Counted from the first letter of the stretch, positions 43,513 through 53,115 are shown. The stretch: DNA of 64,000 nt from Paludibacter sp. (GCA_023666945.1 JAMPAY010000011.1:1-64000), one strand, 5' to 3'. The notes: a model not told the origin generated them from the letters alone. A program made the numbers and translations.

Positions 43513-44718
43513 TTATCGGTTTGTTTTTGCCAAATAATAAAGGTGTTCGAGTTCTTGTCTATCCATTAATACGGGAACGGGGTAGAGCGGATTTCCCTCT
43601 GCATCTGCATGGGTTGCCATTTCGGGAATGTCTTCTTCGCGTATATCTGCCACTGTGGCAGGTATGTCCATTTTTGCATTCATTTCTTCTATCCATGCAA
43701 TGAAGCGTTTGGCGGTATCTTCATCCGATAATTGGTCGGTCACTACTCCAGCATTGCGAGCCAAACGTGCCAGTTTCTTATAGACGGCACTGCCGTATTC
43801 TTTCAGTACGATAGGCAGCAATATGGCATTAGCCAAACCATGAGGGGTTCCGTATTTACCTCCCAACGAGTGGGCTACTGCATGCACATAACCTACATAA
43901 CTCTTTGAGAAAGCGATACCGGCACAATAGGCGGCACGGAGCATTTTCTGACGTGCTTCACCATCGTTACCATCTTCATAGGCTCTGTATAGATAGCGGT
44001 GAATGAGGCGGGTTGCATTTTCTGCCATGGCGCGGGTCTGTTTGGTGGTGGAACCTCCTATGTAGGCTTCTACCGCATGCGTCAGTGCGTCCATACCCGT
44101 AGTGGCAGTTATGTGTTTGGGAAGACCGGTTGTCAGATGCCAGTCGAGAATGGCATAATGCGGTATAAGCGAAAAGTCGTTGATAGGGTATTTGTGGTGT
44201 TTGCGGCTATCCGTTATTACGGCAGCAAGTGTTGTTTCGCTACCTGTTCCCGCTGTTGTGGGTATTGCAATCAGTAGCGGCAGACGCTTGTGCACACGCA
44301 AAATTCCTTTCATTTGCGGAATTGATTGCTTGGGCTTGACAATACGCGCTCCGGCAGCCTTTGCGCAGTCCATAGAAGAACCACCGCCCAAGGCAATGAT
44401 TGCTTGAGCATCAAAGTCGAGGTATTGCTGCCGGGCAGCCTCAACATTGTCGATGGTAGGATTTGCCACTGTGTCGGCATATATGGTATAAGCAATTTGC
44501 GCAGCATTCAATACATCTTCCAATTGCTTGACTATACCTGCTTTTACCAAACCTTGGTCGGTGACTATCAGTACGCGTTGCTTCTTCTTTCCTTGCAATA
44601 TCTCAGGGATACGCGTTAATGAATTAAATTGTTTCGGGTCTCTGTAAGGAAGAACCGGTAGTGCCAAATAGAATACACCTTGAAAGGTACGGCACCAAAG
44701 TTTTCGTAGACAATTCAT
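43513..44718 (-). CDS. Iron-containing alcohol dehydrogenase
   Basis: Group III Fe-ADH (401 residues). NAD(P)-binding motif ALGGGSSMDCAKA; metal-binding region GMDALTHAVEAYIGG, with the later His residues in YVHAVAHSLGGKYGTPHGLANA. The substrate could be ethanol or another primary alcohol or aldehyde. Upstream partner of the aldehyde dehydrogenase. The first 25 residues are poorly conserved in this family, so the start is less certain. Confidence 0.92.
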   Translation of the reverse strand: MNCLRKLWCRTFQGVFYLALPVLPYRDPKQFNSLTRIPEILQGKKKQRVLIVTDQGLVKAGIVKQLEDVLNAAQIAYTIYADTVANPTIDNVEAARQQYLDFDAQAIIALGGGSSMDCAKAAGARIVKPKQSIPQMKGILRVHKRLPLLIAIPTTAGTGSETTLAAVITDSRKHHKYPINDFSLIPHYAILDWHLTTGLPKHITATTGMDALTHAVEAYIGGSTTKQTRAMAENATRLIHRYLYRAYEDGNDGEARQKMLRAAYCAGIAFSKSYVGYVHAVAHSLGGKYGTPHGLANAILLPIVLKEYGSAVYKKLARLARNAGVVTDQLSDEDTAKRFIAWIEEMNAKMDIPATVADIREEDIPEMATHADAEGNPLYPVPVLMDRQELEHLYYLAKTNR

Positions 44719-44882
44719 AGACGTTAATACCTTTTATTCAAATAGTACGTAACGTCATTGCAAAAATCATACCAAAATTGAGAACTGCCATTATTGGAGA
44801 GGAAATGCACTTGGCAGGGTAGGTGATTTAACGGGAAAATCCTTGCAGAGTAGCGGTATGTTTTTTGTTTTTATGGGTGACT

Positions 44883-45635
44883 CTATTGGTTTATCCAATG
44901 CATAAAATCGCCGGTGCGAACGCGTGAAACAAAAATGTCGTCTTCTACGGGAGGAAGTAGTTGGAGTTTGAAACGTCCTGAAAAGTGGCGGGTTACCAAC
45001 TTAATGCTATTGATGTTGGTGATACATTGTCGGCTGACACGGAAAAATACGGAAGGGTCCAATTTTGTTTCGACGGCATCCAACGAGAAGTCCATGATGT
45101 AACGTTTGTCTTGTGTGGTTACTAAATAGGTAGTCTTCTCTTTTGAAATGAAGTAGGCAATATCTTCCACTTTGACAATGCGAATCTGGTCTCCCAAGCG
45201 AACGATGAAACGCTGCTTGTATCCACCGTTCTGTTCTTTTTCGCTGTAAAGCGGGCGAAATAATTCTCCTGTATTGGGAGCGTCGGTTTTTTGTCGGCAT
45301 TTATTTACCGCCTCGATTAACTGATTTTTGTCTAACGGCTTAAGTAGATAGTCGATGCTATTTACGCGAAAAGCACGAATGGCATAATTGTCATAGGCAG
45401 TGGTGATAATTACCTTGGCGGTTACATCGATTTGTTGAAATATCTCAAAACAAGTACCGTCAGACAACTCTACATCCATAAAAATGATATCTGCTTCGTT
45501 CTGTTGCAACCAAAGCACTGCTGCATATACAGAGTCGGCTACACCTACAATATCCATGTCGGGGAAACAACTGTTGATCAATCTGCGCAGATTGGCTTGC
45601 GCTGCAAATTCATCTTCTACAATAAAAACTTTCAT
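44883..45635 (-). CDS. LytTR-family response regulator
   Basis: Receiver domain about 1-120 (VFIVEDEF, phospho-acceptor Asp in IIFMDVELSDG, TTAYDNYA, KPLDKNQL), then a LytTR DNA-binding domain about 140-250 (KVEDIAYFISKEKTTYLVT, FFRVSRQCITNINSI). The start is set at MKVFIVEDE. It lies directly downstream of its sensor kinase gene. Targets unknown; the alcohol/aldehyde dehydrogenase genes just beyond are possible but unproven. Confidence 0.92.
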   Translation of the reverse strand: MKVFIVEDEFAAQANLRRLINSCFPDMDIVGVADSVYAAVLWLQQNEADIIFMDVELSDGTCFEIFQQIDVTAKVIITTAYDNYAIRAFRVNSIDYLLKPLDKNQLIEAVNKCRQKTDAPNTGELFRPLYSEKEQNGGYKQRFIVRLGDQIRIVKVEDIAYFISKEKTTYLVTTQDKRYIMDFSLDAVETKLDPSVFFRVSRQCITNINSIKLVTRHFSGRFKLQLLPPVEDDIFVSRVRTGDFMHWINQ

Positions 45636-45663
45636 ATGGAACAATCTACTTAAATTACATGGT

Positions 45664-46692
45664 TTATATTAAGGGCAGGCGTACGGTATAATCCATTTCC
45701 GTTTCTTCTACCATAATGTGTTTGTCTGTCAGTACTCTGTATTGTTCTTCTAAATTCTTCAAACCTATTCCGTTGTTAGAGCCTGATAACTTGGGCTGAA
45801 TGTTGTTGCTGACAAAGAGCATATCGTTCTCTATTCCAATGGAAATGTATAAAGGACGTGAAGAACTTACCACATTGTGCTTGATGGCATTTTCGATTAA
45901 TATTTGCAGACCGAGTGGGACAATGCTACGCGATAAGTATTCGTCAGGAATCTGAATATGTAGTTTTAGACCTTCGGGAAAGCGTTCGCGCAATAAATCA
46001 ACGTACATCTCAATAAAATCACGTTCGGTCTGTACGTTTACGAAGTCTTGTTCTTCGATATGCAGCAGATAACGGTATACACTTGCCAATTTGCGTATAA
46101 ACTCACCGGCGCGCTCTTTCTCGTTGTTCTGTACCAAATAGTCTAAAATATTGAGGCTATTAAAGAGAAAATGTGGATTTAATTGTGCTTTGAGTAGCGA
46201 GTAATGATATTCTGCTTGTGTTCTTCCGTTTTTTTCGTCTTGTAGGCGACTGCGCGATTGACGAAAAAAAGTAAGCAAATCGAGTACACTTACATATACT
46301 ACGTTGATGAACAATAGGGTCAAATAGGAAAAGCAAATGCTCCAACGTTCAACGATTCCGAAATTCGATGCTAAGGCATCGTGCAAATGCAAGGGGATTA
46401 ATCCGCATAACGATACCATACATACAATACCGATGTCTATCCATAAACGACGTGAAGAATTGTCAACGTACGACACTTTCTTGCTAACTCTCAGAACCAA
46501 CAAGGTGTCTAAGCCGAAAGTGAGAATGCATGCCCATGCATTCTCAAAAAAAAGGTTGAGATGATTGGCGGTCTGAAAATCGAATTGTTGCTGAAGATTT
46601 CTGTAGATATCTACGTAGAAGATGCGGAAGAGTAGTACAACAAACACGATGCAGACAATCTGCAGTATGTTATTTCGCAGTTTTCCCGACAT
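45664..46692 (-). CDS. LytS-like sensor histidine kinase
   Basis: The N-terminal membrane region has about four hydrophobic segments (residues 10-150). A cytoplasmic His-kinase part follows: QAEYHYSLLKAQLNPHFLFNSLNIL with the phospho-accepting His, then the ATPase boxes LQILIENAIKHNV and GIGLKNLEERY-like GIGLKNLEEQY. No periplasmic sensor domain is visible. It overlaps the upstream membrane-protein gene by 23 bases and precedes the LytTR regulator. Confidence 0.9.
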   Translation of the reverse strand: MSGKLRNNILQIVCIVFVVLLFRIFYVDIYRNLQQQFDFQTANHLNLFFENAWACILTFGLDTLLVLRVSKKVSYVDNSSRRLWIDIGIVCMVSLCGLIPLHLHDALASNFGIVERWSICFSYLTLLFINVVYVSVLDLLTFFRQSRSRLQDEKNGRTQAEYHYSLLKAQLNPHFLFNSLNILDYLVQNNEKERAGEFIRKLASVYRYLLHIEEQDFVNVQTERDFIEMYVDLLRERFPEGLKLHIQIPDEYLSRSIVPLGLQILIENAIKHNVVSSSRPLYISIGIENDMLFVSNNIQPKLSGSNNGIGLKNLEEQYRVLTDKHIMVEETEMDYTVRLPLI

Positions 46693-47053
46693 TGTTGTTG
46701 CGTTTCGTCTTTGTGGCTATCAGCCATGTGCTCCAGCCTAATACTTCGGTGGTTAAAAAAGTACATATAACATTGGAGAGTGCATGACCATAAACGGAAG
46801 TGAGCGGTTGTAACAATTCGCCTCCTTTGGTTCCCATGAAGAAACCTGCAAAACAGAAGAGTAGTGCCATTACCGCAGATAGATCAAGCGGAAAACCGTA
46901 GCCGCGGGCTACCATGATAATCATTAAAATGGTAAGGAATGTAAGCGGAATTTCATCTCTCCATCCTAAAGTAGCAAAACATACCACTACCAAAGCATGT
47001 GCAACTGCGAACAAATGAATAAGCAGATGAGTTCTAAACGTAGTGTTCTTCAT
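46670..47053 (-). CDS. Small membrane protein upstream of the LytS/LytR pair (127 aa)
   Basis: Four hydrophobic segments span most of the protein, with a short basic cytoplasmic tail (KTKRNNNVGKTAK). Not recognised as a named family. Co-transcribed and overlapping with the histidine kinase gene, so it may be the kinase's sensory or stabilising partner. Confidence 0.75.
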   Translation of the reverse strand: MKNTTFRTHLLIHLFAVAHALVVVCFATLGWRDEIPLTFLTILMIIMVARGYGFPLDLSAVMALLFCFAGFFMGTKGGELLQPLTSVYGHALSNVICTFLTTEVLGWSTWLIATKTKRNNNVGKTAK

Positions 47054-47156
47054 AATATGTGCAAGTTCTGTTTATCTCGCTATTTACACCCGGCAAAGTG
47101 CGGAAGACTGCTGCAATGTAGCCGTCGCATTGCGCGAGTAGATATGAAATAGACGG

Positions 47157-47187
47157 CAAAGATAAGAAAAATATCCCAACTTGCAAA
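47157..47187 (-). promoter_or_regulatory. Promoter of the LytS/LytR operon
   Basis: Minus strand: TTTG at 47187-47184, 19 bases, TATCTTTG at 47164-47157. The leader to the ATG at 47053 would be about 100 bases. Confidence 0.6.
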
Positions 47188-47223
47188 GGTTGATAAAAAA
47201 AAGAGTAAAAAAGACTTGTTTTA

Positions 47224-47255
47224 TTTGGGAGATTAGAAAATAAGTTGTAATTTAG
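47224..47255 (+). promoter_or_regulatory. Promoter of the small 82-aa gene
   Basis: TTTG at 47224-47227, 20 bases, TAATTTAG at 47248-47255 (one base off consensus); ATG at 47307. Confidence 0.45.
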
Positions 47256-47306
47256 TGCCCGAATTAAACCTCTTAAATACTAACCCATACAAAAACACAT
47301 AACACT

Positions 47307-47555
47307 ATGACGAAGACTGTAACATTTAACCAATTACGCCAAGTAAAAGATAGTCTGCCGAGTGGCAGTATGGTTACCATAGCAGAAGAGTTGGGTATTA
47401 CGCCCGATGAAGTACGCAGTTATTTCGGTAGCGAAACGCCGAACGGTACAGGATTGCATATCGAACCGGGGCCTGACGGAGGTTTGGTGGTGTTGGATAA
47501 TACACGTATATTAGAAGTTGCCCTGCGGATTGCATGGGAAAATAAGAATGTCTGA
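47307..47555 (+). CDS. Small conserved protein with HTH-like segment (82 aa)
   Basis: The segment SLPSGSMVTIAEELGITPDEVRSYFG resembles a helix-turn-helix, followed by a short beta-rich end (GLHIEPGPDGGLVVLDNTRIL). I believe similar small proteins are widespread in Bacteroidales, with no known function. Monocistronic between its own promoter and a terminator. Confidence 0.75.
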   Translation: MTKTVTFNQLRQVKDSLPSGSMVTIAEELGITPDEVRSYFGSETPNGTGLHIEPGPDGGLVVLDNTRILEVALRIAWENKNV

Positions 47556-47584
47556 CCAACTAACGCTTTTGGACGAACCATAAT

Positions 47585-47620
47585 AAGAAAGACGTTCTGA
47601 AATATCGGGACGGCTTTCTT
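47585..47620 (+). terminator. Intrinsic terminator
   Basis: AAGAAAGACGT (47585-47595) pairs with ACGGCTTTCTT (47610-47620) with one mismatch; the T-rich end is part of the stem. It follows the small 82-aa gene. Confidence 0.55.
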
Positions 47621-47680
47621 TGTATATGTCTGTAAGTGTGATGTGAAACGAATATAATAACATTAAAATAGTAAGTGCAA

Positions 47681-48496
47681 ATGAAGAAATCTGTTTTGGT
47701 GATGGCGCTGATGTCCATTATGAGTATTACCACAGTGCGGGCATTCGAATTCCCCGGTTTTGAATGGGGGGTGGGTGCTGATATTACTTCGTCTTATCTG
47801 TGGCGTGGTATGCGTTACGGCGGGTTGGCGTTTCAGCCCGATGTGAACATAGGCTTTGGCGGATTGAGTATTGATGCTTGGTGGAATTTGAGTCCTTACG
47901 ACTATACATTCACAGAGTTTAATCCTGAAATGGATATTACTCTCTCTTATGCTGTAGCGGGGTTGAAGATTGGTGCAACGCACTACTATTATTTTGATGG
48001 CAGCAAATATTTTGGTTTCAAAGATGCCGAAAATACTTCGCAGTTGGAGGTGTTTGCCGAATATAATTTGGGCGATGTTGTTGAGGCTGCTCCTTTGCAT
48101 ATAGGTTGGTATACCTTGGTGGCGGGCGATGATATGTACGAAGTGCCGGGAGCAACGGAAGATGCCGCACCTGTTCGGAAACGTGCATATTCGTCTTATG
48201 TGGACGTGTCGTTCGACATCAATCTGCCGCTCAATTTTACGCTCACCCCAACGGTGGGTATGACACCGTGGAAGAGTTTTTATACCGGATATGAGGGCGA
48301 TTTTGCGGTGAATAACGTATCGCTCAAACTGAATTGGGAACTTAATGCAGGTAAACATTTCTGCATGGATATCTACGCTATAGGTATGCTTAATACTTAT
48401 GGTATCAACAAGGAGAATCTTGTTCCTGAGGTGAAAAACAGTTATGCCAATCAACGCCTGAATGGTGCGATAGGCATAGGTATTTGGCTGTTCTAA
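47681..48496 (+). CDS. Outer membrane beta-barrel-like exported protein
   Basis: Signal peptide (about 1-21, ending TTVRAF) starting at ATG 47681. The mature chain has alternating hydrophobic strands (WGVGADITSSYLWRGMRYGG, SLKLNWELNAG, GAIGIGIWLF) and ends in Phe, as outer membrane barrels do. The SSYLWRG start is common in TorF/porin-like families. It lies 3 bases before apbE, so the two are probably co-transcribed. Substrate unknown. Confidence 0.78.
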   Translation: MKKSVLVMALMSIMSITTVRAFEFPGFEWGVGADITSSYLWRGMRYGGLAFQPDVNIGFGGLSIDAWWNLSPYDYTFTEFNPEMDITLSYAVAGLKIGATHYYYFDGSKYFGFKDAENTSQLEVFAEYNLGDVVEAAPLHIGWYTLVAGDDMYEVPGATEDAAPVRKRAYSSYVDVSFDINLPLNFTLTPTVGMTPWKSFYTGYEGDFAVNNVSLKLNWELNAGKHFCMDIYAIGMLNTYGINKENLVPEVKNSYANQRLNGAIGIGIWLF

Positions 48497-48499
48497 GCG

Positions 48500-49528
48500 A
48501 TGAAAGATTACGGACGTATATTAAAACCGGTCAGTGCTGCACTATTGATTATTGTGGCTGCGGTGTTCTTGTGGTGCTTTCCCGATAAAGAAGATGCTTC
48601 GGAGAAGTATTATATAAATCAGGGCTACATATTTGGTACTTATTACAATATACGCTATGAGGCGTCTGCCGATTTGGAAAACGATATATTGGCGGAATTG
48701 GCAAGGTTTGACCGATCGCTTTCTACTTTTAACGACTCTTCTGTCATATCGCGTATCAATAAGAATGAAAATGTGCTTACCGATGCCTATTTTGACACTA
48801 TGTATGCTACGGCGCAGCGCATAGCGCAACAAACTCATGGCGCATTTGATATTACGGTAGCACCATTGGTTAATGTATGGGGATTTGGTTTTCGCAACAA
48901 AGAGCAGGTTACACCATCTATGATTGATAGTCTACTCACTTTTGTGGGGTATAAGACTATCTCTTTGTCAGAACATCGTCTGCAGAAGACCGATGAACGG
49001 ACGATGTTGGACGCAAGTGCCATAGCCAAGGGGCAGGCATGCGATGTGGTAGCGGCGTTGTTGCAAGGCAAAGGGCTTGCCAATTGGTTGGTAGATATTG
49101 GAGGTGAGGTGGTCTGCCAGGGCTTGAACGATAAGGGCGAACTTTGGAAAGTGGGTATAACCAAACCTCAGGACGATACGAGCGGCACACAAAACGAGTT
49201 GCAGGAAGTGATTGCTTCCACTTCGTTGTGCATGGCAACATCGGGTAACTACCGTCAGTTTTATTACGAGAATGGTATTAAACGTTCGCATACAATCGAT
49301 CCGCGTACGGGCTATCCTGTCAATCATAGTTTGCTCAGTGCAACTGTTATTGCTTCCTCTTGTATGGAAGCCGATGCTCTTGCCACTACCTGTATGGTGT
49401 TGGGTGCGGATAGCGCTTTGATGCTTATCGAGCAACTGCCTGATGTGGCATGTTATTTGATTTGTGCCGAGGGTGATAGTTTGACGGTACGTACCAATCA
49501 GCGTATGAAAAACTACTTATCGAGATAA
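48500..49528 (+). CDS. apbE: FAD:protein FMN transferase
   Basis: It attaches FMN to Thr/Ser of target flavoproteins such as Rnf/Nqr subunits, outside the cytoplasm. An N-terminal membrane anchor or signal (residues 14-30) is followed by YIFGTYYNIRYEA, DASAIAKGQACDVVAALLQ with the FAD-binding region, VDIGGEVVCQG, and the HTIDPRTGYPVNH motif. 342 residues is the usual length. Confidence 0.93.
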   Translation: MKDYGRILKPVSAALLIIVAAVFLWCFPDKEDASEKYYINQGYIFGTYYNIRYEASADLENDILAELARFDRSLSTFNDSSVISRINKNENVLTDAYFDTMYATAQRIAQQTHGAFDITVAPLVNVWGFGFRNKEQVTPSMIDSLLTFVGYKTISLSEHRLQKTDERTMLDASAIAKGQACDVVAALLQGKGLANWLVDIGGEVVCQGLNDKGELWKVGITKPQDDTSGTQNELQEVIASTSLCMATSGNYRQFYYENGIKRSHTIDPRTGYPVNHSLLSATVIASSCMEADALATTCMVLGADSALMLIEQLPDVACYLICAEGDSLTVRTNQRMKNYLSR

Positions 49529-50001
49529 TGGTTATGAAACGTAAAGTAATTATTAGCATAAACAGCCTGCTGACATCGCTGCTGACTTTTTTGGGATTTG
49601 GGTGTACTCTTTTCGGAAATATGTATGGAACGCCTCCTGTTGAATGTATGTACGGAGTGCCGTCGGCAGACATAAGTGTATCGGGGCATGTCAGCGACAA
49701 GCAGGGACAACCGTTGCAGGATATAGAGGTTTCGGTATATGGGATGAGAAATGATGAGTATCCGCTAACGGACGGAATTTATACCGATAAGGAGGGCAAT
49801 TATAACGCACGGATTTCGGCCTTTCCTATTGACTCAATTATGCTCATAGCCAAGGATACAGCAGAGCAATATGCTCCCGATACGCTCAAAACCGAACTCG
49901 ATTACGATATGTCTAATGCCGATAATTGGTATGTTGGTGAAGCAGATGTGCATGCCGATTTTATCTTGGAGAAAACTCCTGCGAAAGATTCGGCACAGTA
50001 A
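49528..50001 (+). CDS. Putative lipoprotein, radical-SAM-associated type (157 aa)
   Basis: A signal sequence ends LTFLGFGC, a plausible lipobox, followed by two YGxP motifs (MYGTPPVE and MYGVPSAD) and a carboxypeptidase-regulatory-like beta sandwich (SGHVSDKQGQPLQDIEVSVYG). This matches the Bacteroidales radical SAM-associated putative lipoproteins as I know them. No radical SAM gene is in the window nearby, so the link is weak here. The start overlaps the apbE stop by one base; ATG 49534 is an alternative. Confidence 0.7.
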   Translation: MVMKRKVIISINSLLTSLLTFLGFGCTLFGNMYGTPPVECMYGVPSADISVSGHVSDKQGQPLQDIEVSVYGMRNDEYPLTDGIYTDKEGNYNARISAFPIDSIMLIAKDTAEQYAPDTLKTELDYDMSNADNWYVGEADVHADFILEKTPAKDSAQ

Positions 50002-50070
50002 TTGTAAGCACATAGCAAAGATGTTGTAAAGTGGAGCGGGAGAGATACAAAAGATACTTCGGTAAATAAA

Positions 50071-50102
50071 TTTGGAGAATCCCGAAATTAGTTGTACTTT
50101 TG
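50071..50102 (+). promoter_or_regulatory. bamD promoter
   Basis: TTTG at 50071-50074, 20 bases, TACTTTTG at 50095-50102; ATG at 50120. Confidence 0.7.
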
Positions 50103-50119
50103 CAACCCGATTTAGTAGA

Positions 50120-50923
50120 ATGAGTAAAAAGGGATTTATAATAGGTGTAATAGCCTTGTGTTGCGTTGGTTGCAGCGAATATCAGAAATTGCTGAAGTCT
50201 ACCGACCCTGCGTTGAAATACGACAAAGCCATTGAGTATTTCAATAAGAAAGACTATGTCCGTGCCCAAACTCTATTGGATGATGTGTCTCCTTACTACA
50301 AAGGAACGGAACGTTCTGAAGATGTGCTTATCTATTTGGCGCGTTGTTATACGGGTCAGAAAGATTATACGGGGGCTACCGAATACTATCAGGTGTATAT
50401 TCGCAACTATCCCAAAGGGCGTTTTATTATTGAAGCCCGTTACATGATAGGGCATTGTTACTATCTTGATTCGCCCGATGCACGTTTGGATCAGGCGCAA
50501 ACACACAAGGCTATTGAGTATTTTACGCAGTTTATCGAACTCTATCCTGAAAGTCCGTATGTGGCACAAGCAGCGCAAGAGATGAACGAGATGTACGATA
50601 AGTTGGCACAAAAGGAGTTCTTGTCGGCACGATTGTATTACAATTTGGGTTCGTATTTGGGCAATAATTACGAGTCGTGCATCATTGTGGCGCAGAATGC
50701 ACTGAAAAAATATCCTGGAAATAGTTATCAGGAAGAACTCTGTTGGTATATTTTGCAAGCCAAGTATCAAGAGGTACTCAATAGTATAGAAGAACTTAAA
50801 GAAGAACGTTTGCGCGATGCAGCCGATGAATACTATAATTTCGTTACGGAATACCCCGATAGCAAACATCGCAAAGCGGCAGACCGCATAAATAATGACC
50901 TCCGGAAAAGGGCAAAGAAATAA
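50120..50923 (+). CDS. bamD: Outer membrane assembly lipoprotein BamD
   Basis: A lipoprotein signal ends CCVGC (Cys near residue 18). Five TPR-like repeats follow (for example DKAIEYFNKKDYVRAQTLLDDVSPYYKGTE, TEYYQVYIRNYPKGRFIIEA, YNFVTEYPDSKHRKAADRI). It is the scaffold of the BAM complex that inserts outer membrane proteins. The start at 50120 puts the lipobox at the right distance; an upstream frame would extend into the promoter. Confidence 0.93.
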   Translation: MSKKGFIIGVIALCCVGCSEYQKLLKSTDPALKYDKAIEYFNKKDYVRAQTLLDDVSPYYKGTERSEDVLIYLARCYTGQKDYTGATEYYQVYIRNYPKGRFIIEARYMIGHCYYLDSPDARLDQAQTHKAIEYFTQFIELYPESPYVAQAAQEMNEMYDKLAQKEFLSARLYYNLGSYLGNNYESCIIVAQNALKKYPGNSYQEELCWYILQAKYQEVLNSIEELKEERLRDAADEYYNFVTEYPDSKHRKAADRINNDLRKRAKK

Positions 50924-50954
50924 AGCGAAAAGAATAATAAACATACATTTAGAT

Positions 50955-51284
50955 ATGGATTACAAGAATACGAAAGCATCACAAAGCACCATTACACGCG
51001 ATATGAGCGTATTGGATGCTAAAGTGGGAAATGTGTACGAAAGTGTGGCTATCATTGCCAAACGTGCCAATGAAATTTCTGCGGAACTGAAGAAAGAATT
51101 GGATGCTAAGTTGCAAGACTTCACCATTCCTCAGGAGAATATTGATGAGGTGTTTGAGAACAGAGAGCAAATCGAAATCTCTCGTTCTTACGAATTGTTG
51201 CCCAAGCCAACGCTTATTGCAACGCAAGAGTTTATAGATGACGAACTCATCTATCGCAATACCTCAAAAGACAGAGCATTGTAA
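50955..51284 (+). CDS. rpoZ: DNA-directed RNA polymerase omega subunit (Bacteroidota type)
   Basis: 109 residues. KVGNVYESVAIIAKRANEISAELKKEL is the omega/Rpb6 core helix region, and the tail EYELLPKP-like SYELLPKPTLIATQEFIDDELIYRN is typical of the Bacteroidota form. The start is taken at MDYKNTKAS, 31 bases after bamD. The order bamD-omega-coaBC is familiar in this phylum. Confidence 0.88.
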   Translation: MDYKNTKASQSTITRDMSVLDAKVGNVYESVAIIAKRANEISAELKKELDAKLQDFTIPQENIDEVFENREQIEISRSYELLPKPTLIATQEFIDDELIYRNTSKDRAL

Positions 51285-51304
51285 AAGATGCTCTATTGCC
51301 GACT

Positions 51305-52486
51305 ATGTTGCGCAATAAACATATATTGGTTGGCATTTCCGGCGGTATAGCCGCCTATAAGATACCCGAACTTATACGTCTGCTGCGTAAAGCAGGAGCG
51401 GAAGTTCGGGTTGTTGTCACGCCTAATGCTCTGCAATTTGTTACGTCGCTTACTTTGGAAACGTTGTCTGACGGGCAAGTCTATTCCGATGTGTTTGCGC
51501 CGCATAACGAGCATCATACCGAACATATATCATTGCCTGAATGGGCTGATTTATTCATGGTTGCCCCTTGTACTGCCGATGTGATAGGGAAAATGGCGAA
51601 TGGTATAGCCGATGATGCTCTTACCACCACTTTTTTGGCTACCGACAAGCCGGTACTGATAGCCCCTGCTATGAACGAACGTATGTATCTGCACCCTGCA
51701 GTACAACAGAATATGCGTACATTGGCTTCGTGGCACCATGTTACGTTGCTTGATGCTCCGGCAGGTGAATTGGCTTGCGGTACTACGGGAAAAGGGCGGA
51801 TGCAAGAGCCTGCAGCCATTCTTGAGGCGGCTGATACCATTTTGCAGCCTAAAACCATGGTTGGCAGAAAGGTACTGATTACAGCAGGTCCTACACAAGA
51901 ACAGTTAGACCCCGTTCGGTATATATCCAACTATTCTACCGGCAAAATGGGATATGCTCTTGCCAATCTGTGCCGCAAAAAGGGAGCAGATGTAACACTT
52001 GTTTCCGGTCCTACCAACCTCCGTTTTGAGGGAGATACAATTCACGTAACGTCTGCCGACGAGATGTATGCTGCTTGCATGGAGCGTTTTGCAGAAACCG
52101 ATATCTGTATTCTTTGTGCTGCTGTTGCCGATTTTGCTCCCGATACAATAGCGACATCCAAAATCAAGCGGGGAACTGATGCATTGCAACTCTCGTTGCG
52201 CCCCACACACGATATTGCACGCAGTTTGGGAGAGCGTAAAACAGGTAAACAACTGCTTGTCGGTTTTGCGTTGGAAACCGACAACGAAACGGCAAATGCC
52301 TTGGGCAAGATGCAGCGTAAGAACTTGGACTATATCGTGCTGAACTCATTGCGTGAAGAAGGGGCAGGGTTCGGTTGCGATACCAACAAAGTAACGGTCT
52401 TTTCCAAAGACGGACATTCGCAAACCTTTCCGCTTAAAAACAAGCAAGAGGTGGCTGCCGATATCCTTTCTTTTATAGGTCTTTAA
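51305..52486 (+). CDS. coaBC: Bifunctional phosphopantothenoylcysteine decarboxylase/synthetase
   Basis: Coenzyme A synthesis. The N-terminal flavin-dependent CoaC domain has GISGGIAAYKIPELIRLLRKAGAEV, the active His in HTEHISLPEWAD and the PAMNERMY motif. The C-terminal CoaB domain begins at about KVLITAGPTQEQLDPVRYISNYSTGKMGYALA and includes the AAVADF stretch. 394 residues. ATG 51305 is chosen over an upstream TTG. Confidence 0.95.
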   Translation: MLRNKHILVGISGGIAAYKIPELIRLLRKAGAEVRVVVTPNALQFVTSLTLETLSDGQVYSDVFAPHNEHHTEHISLPEWADLFMVAPCTADVIGKMANGIADDALTTTFLATDKPVLIAPAMNERMYLHPAVQQNMRTLASWHHVTLLDAPAGELACGTTGKGRMQEPAAILEAADTILQPKTMVGRKVLITAGPTQEQLDPVRYISNYSTGKMGYALANLCRKKGADVTLVSGPTNLRFEGDTIHVTSADEMYAACMERFAETDICILCAAVADFAPDTIATSKIKRGTDALQLSLRPTHDIARSLGERKTGKQLLVGFALETDNETANALGKMQRKNLDYIVLNSLREEGAGFGCDTNKVTVFSKDGHSQTFPLKNKQEVAADILSFIGL

Positions 52487-52499
52487 TATATTCCTTATT

Positions 52500-53087
52500 A
52501 TGAATGATATTATTGCAGCATCTGCTATTATGCAGACTCATGCCTATCGTATCCTGCAAGAGAGCCGGTTGGCAGATATTTGGCAGAGTAGGGGGGCAAG
52601 TGTTCATATTGTAGGTTCCTTGCGTATGGGATTGCTGATGAAGCATCGGGATATTGATTTGCATATCTATTCTCATGATTTCTCTTTGACCGATTCGTTT
52701 GATGCGATGGCAGCATTTGCAGCCAATCCGTCGGTAGGAAAAATCACATGCCTCAATTTGCTCAAAGAACAAGACAACTGTGTACAATGGCAGGCTGAGT
52801 ACAATGATGTACTCAGCGGACAATGGCAGATTGACATTATACACATGCCTGAGGGGGCGCGCTATGCCGGCTATTTCGAACAAATGGCTGAGCGTATAAA
52901 GACTGCGTTGACGCAAGAAACGCGCTACGCAATACTATCACTGAAACATCAAACACCCGATTGTGAAAAGATTATGGGGATTGAATACTATCAAGCCGTG
53001 TTGCGTGATGGTGTGCGTACTTGGAGAGACTTTGTAGTGTGGCGTCAGCAACATCCTATGGAGGGCATTATAGAATGGATGCCCTGA
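52500..53087 (+). CDS. Nucleotidyltransferase-fold protein (195 aa)
   Basis: VGSLRMGLLMKHRDIDLHIYS has the G-S-x(n)-R-D-I-D-L pattern of the minimal nucleotidyltransferase fold, and QWQIDIIHMPEG could supply the third carboxylate. No other domain is seen. It is 13 bases after coaBC and probably co-transcribed. Substrate unknown; related proteins modify small molecules or nucleic acids. Confidence 0.7.
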   Translation: MNDIIAASAIMQTHAYRILQESRLADIWQSRGASVHIVGSLRMGLLMKHRDIDLHIYSHDFSLTDSFDAMAAFAANPSVGKITCLNLLKEQDNCVQWQAEYNDVLSGQWQIDIIHMPEGARYAGYFEQMAERIKTALTQETRYAILSLKHQTPDCEKIMGIEYYQAVLRDGVRTWRDFVVWRQQHPMEGIIEWMP

Positions 53088-53115
53088 AAGAGAAACGCTT
53101 GTTGTGTTGCTGTTG

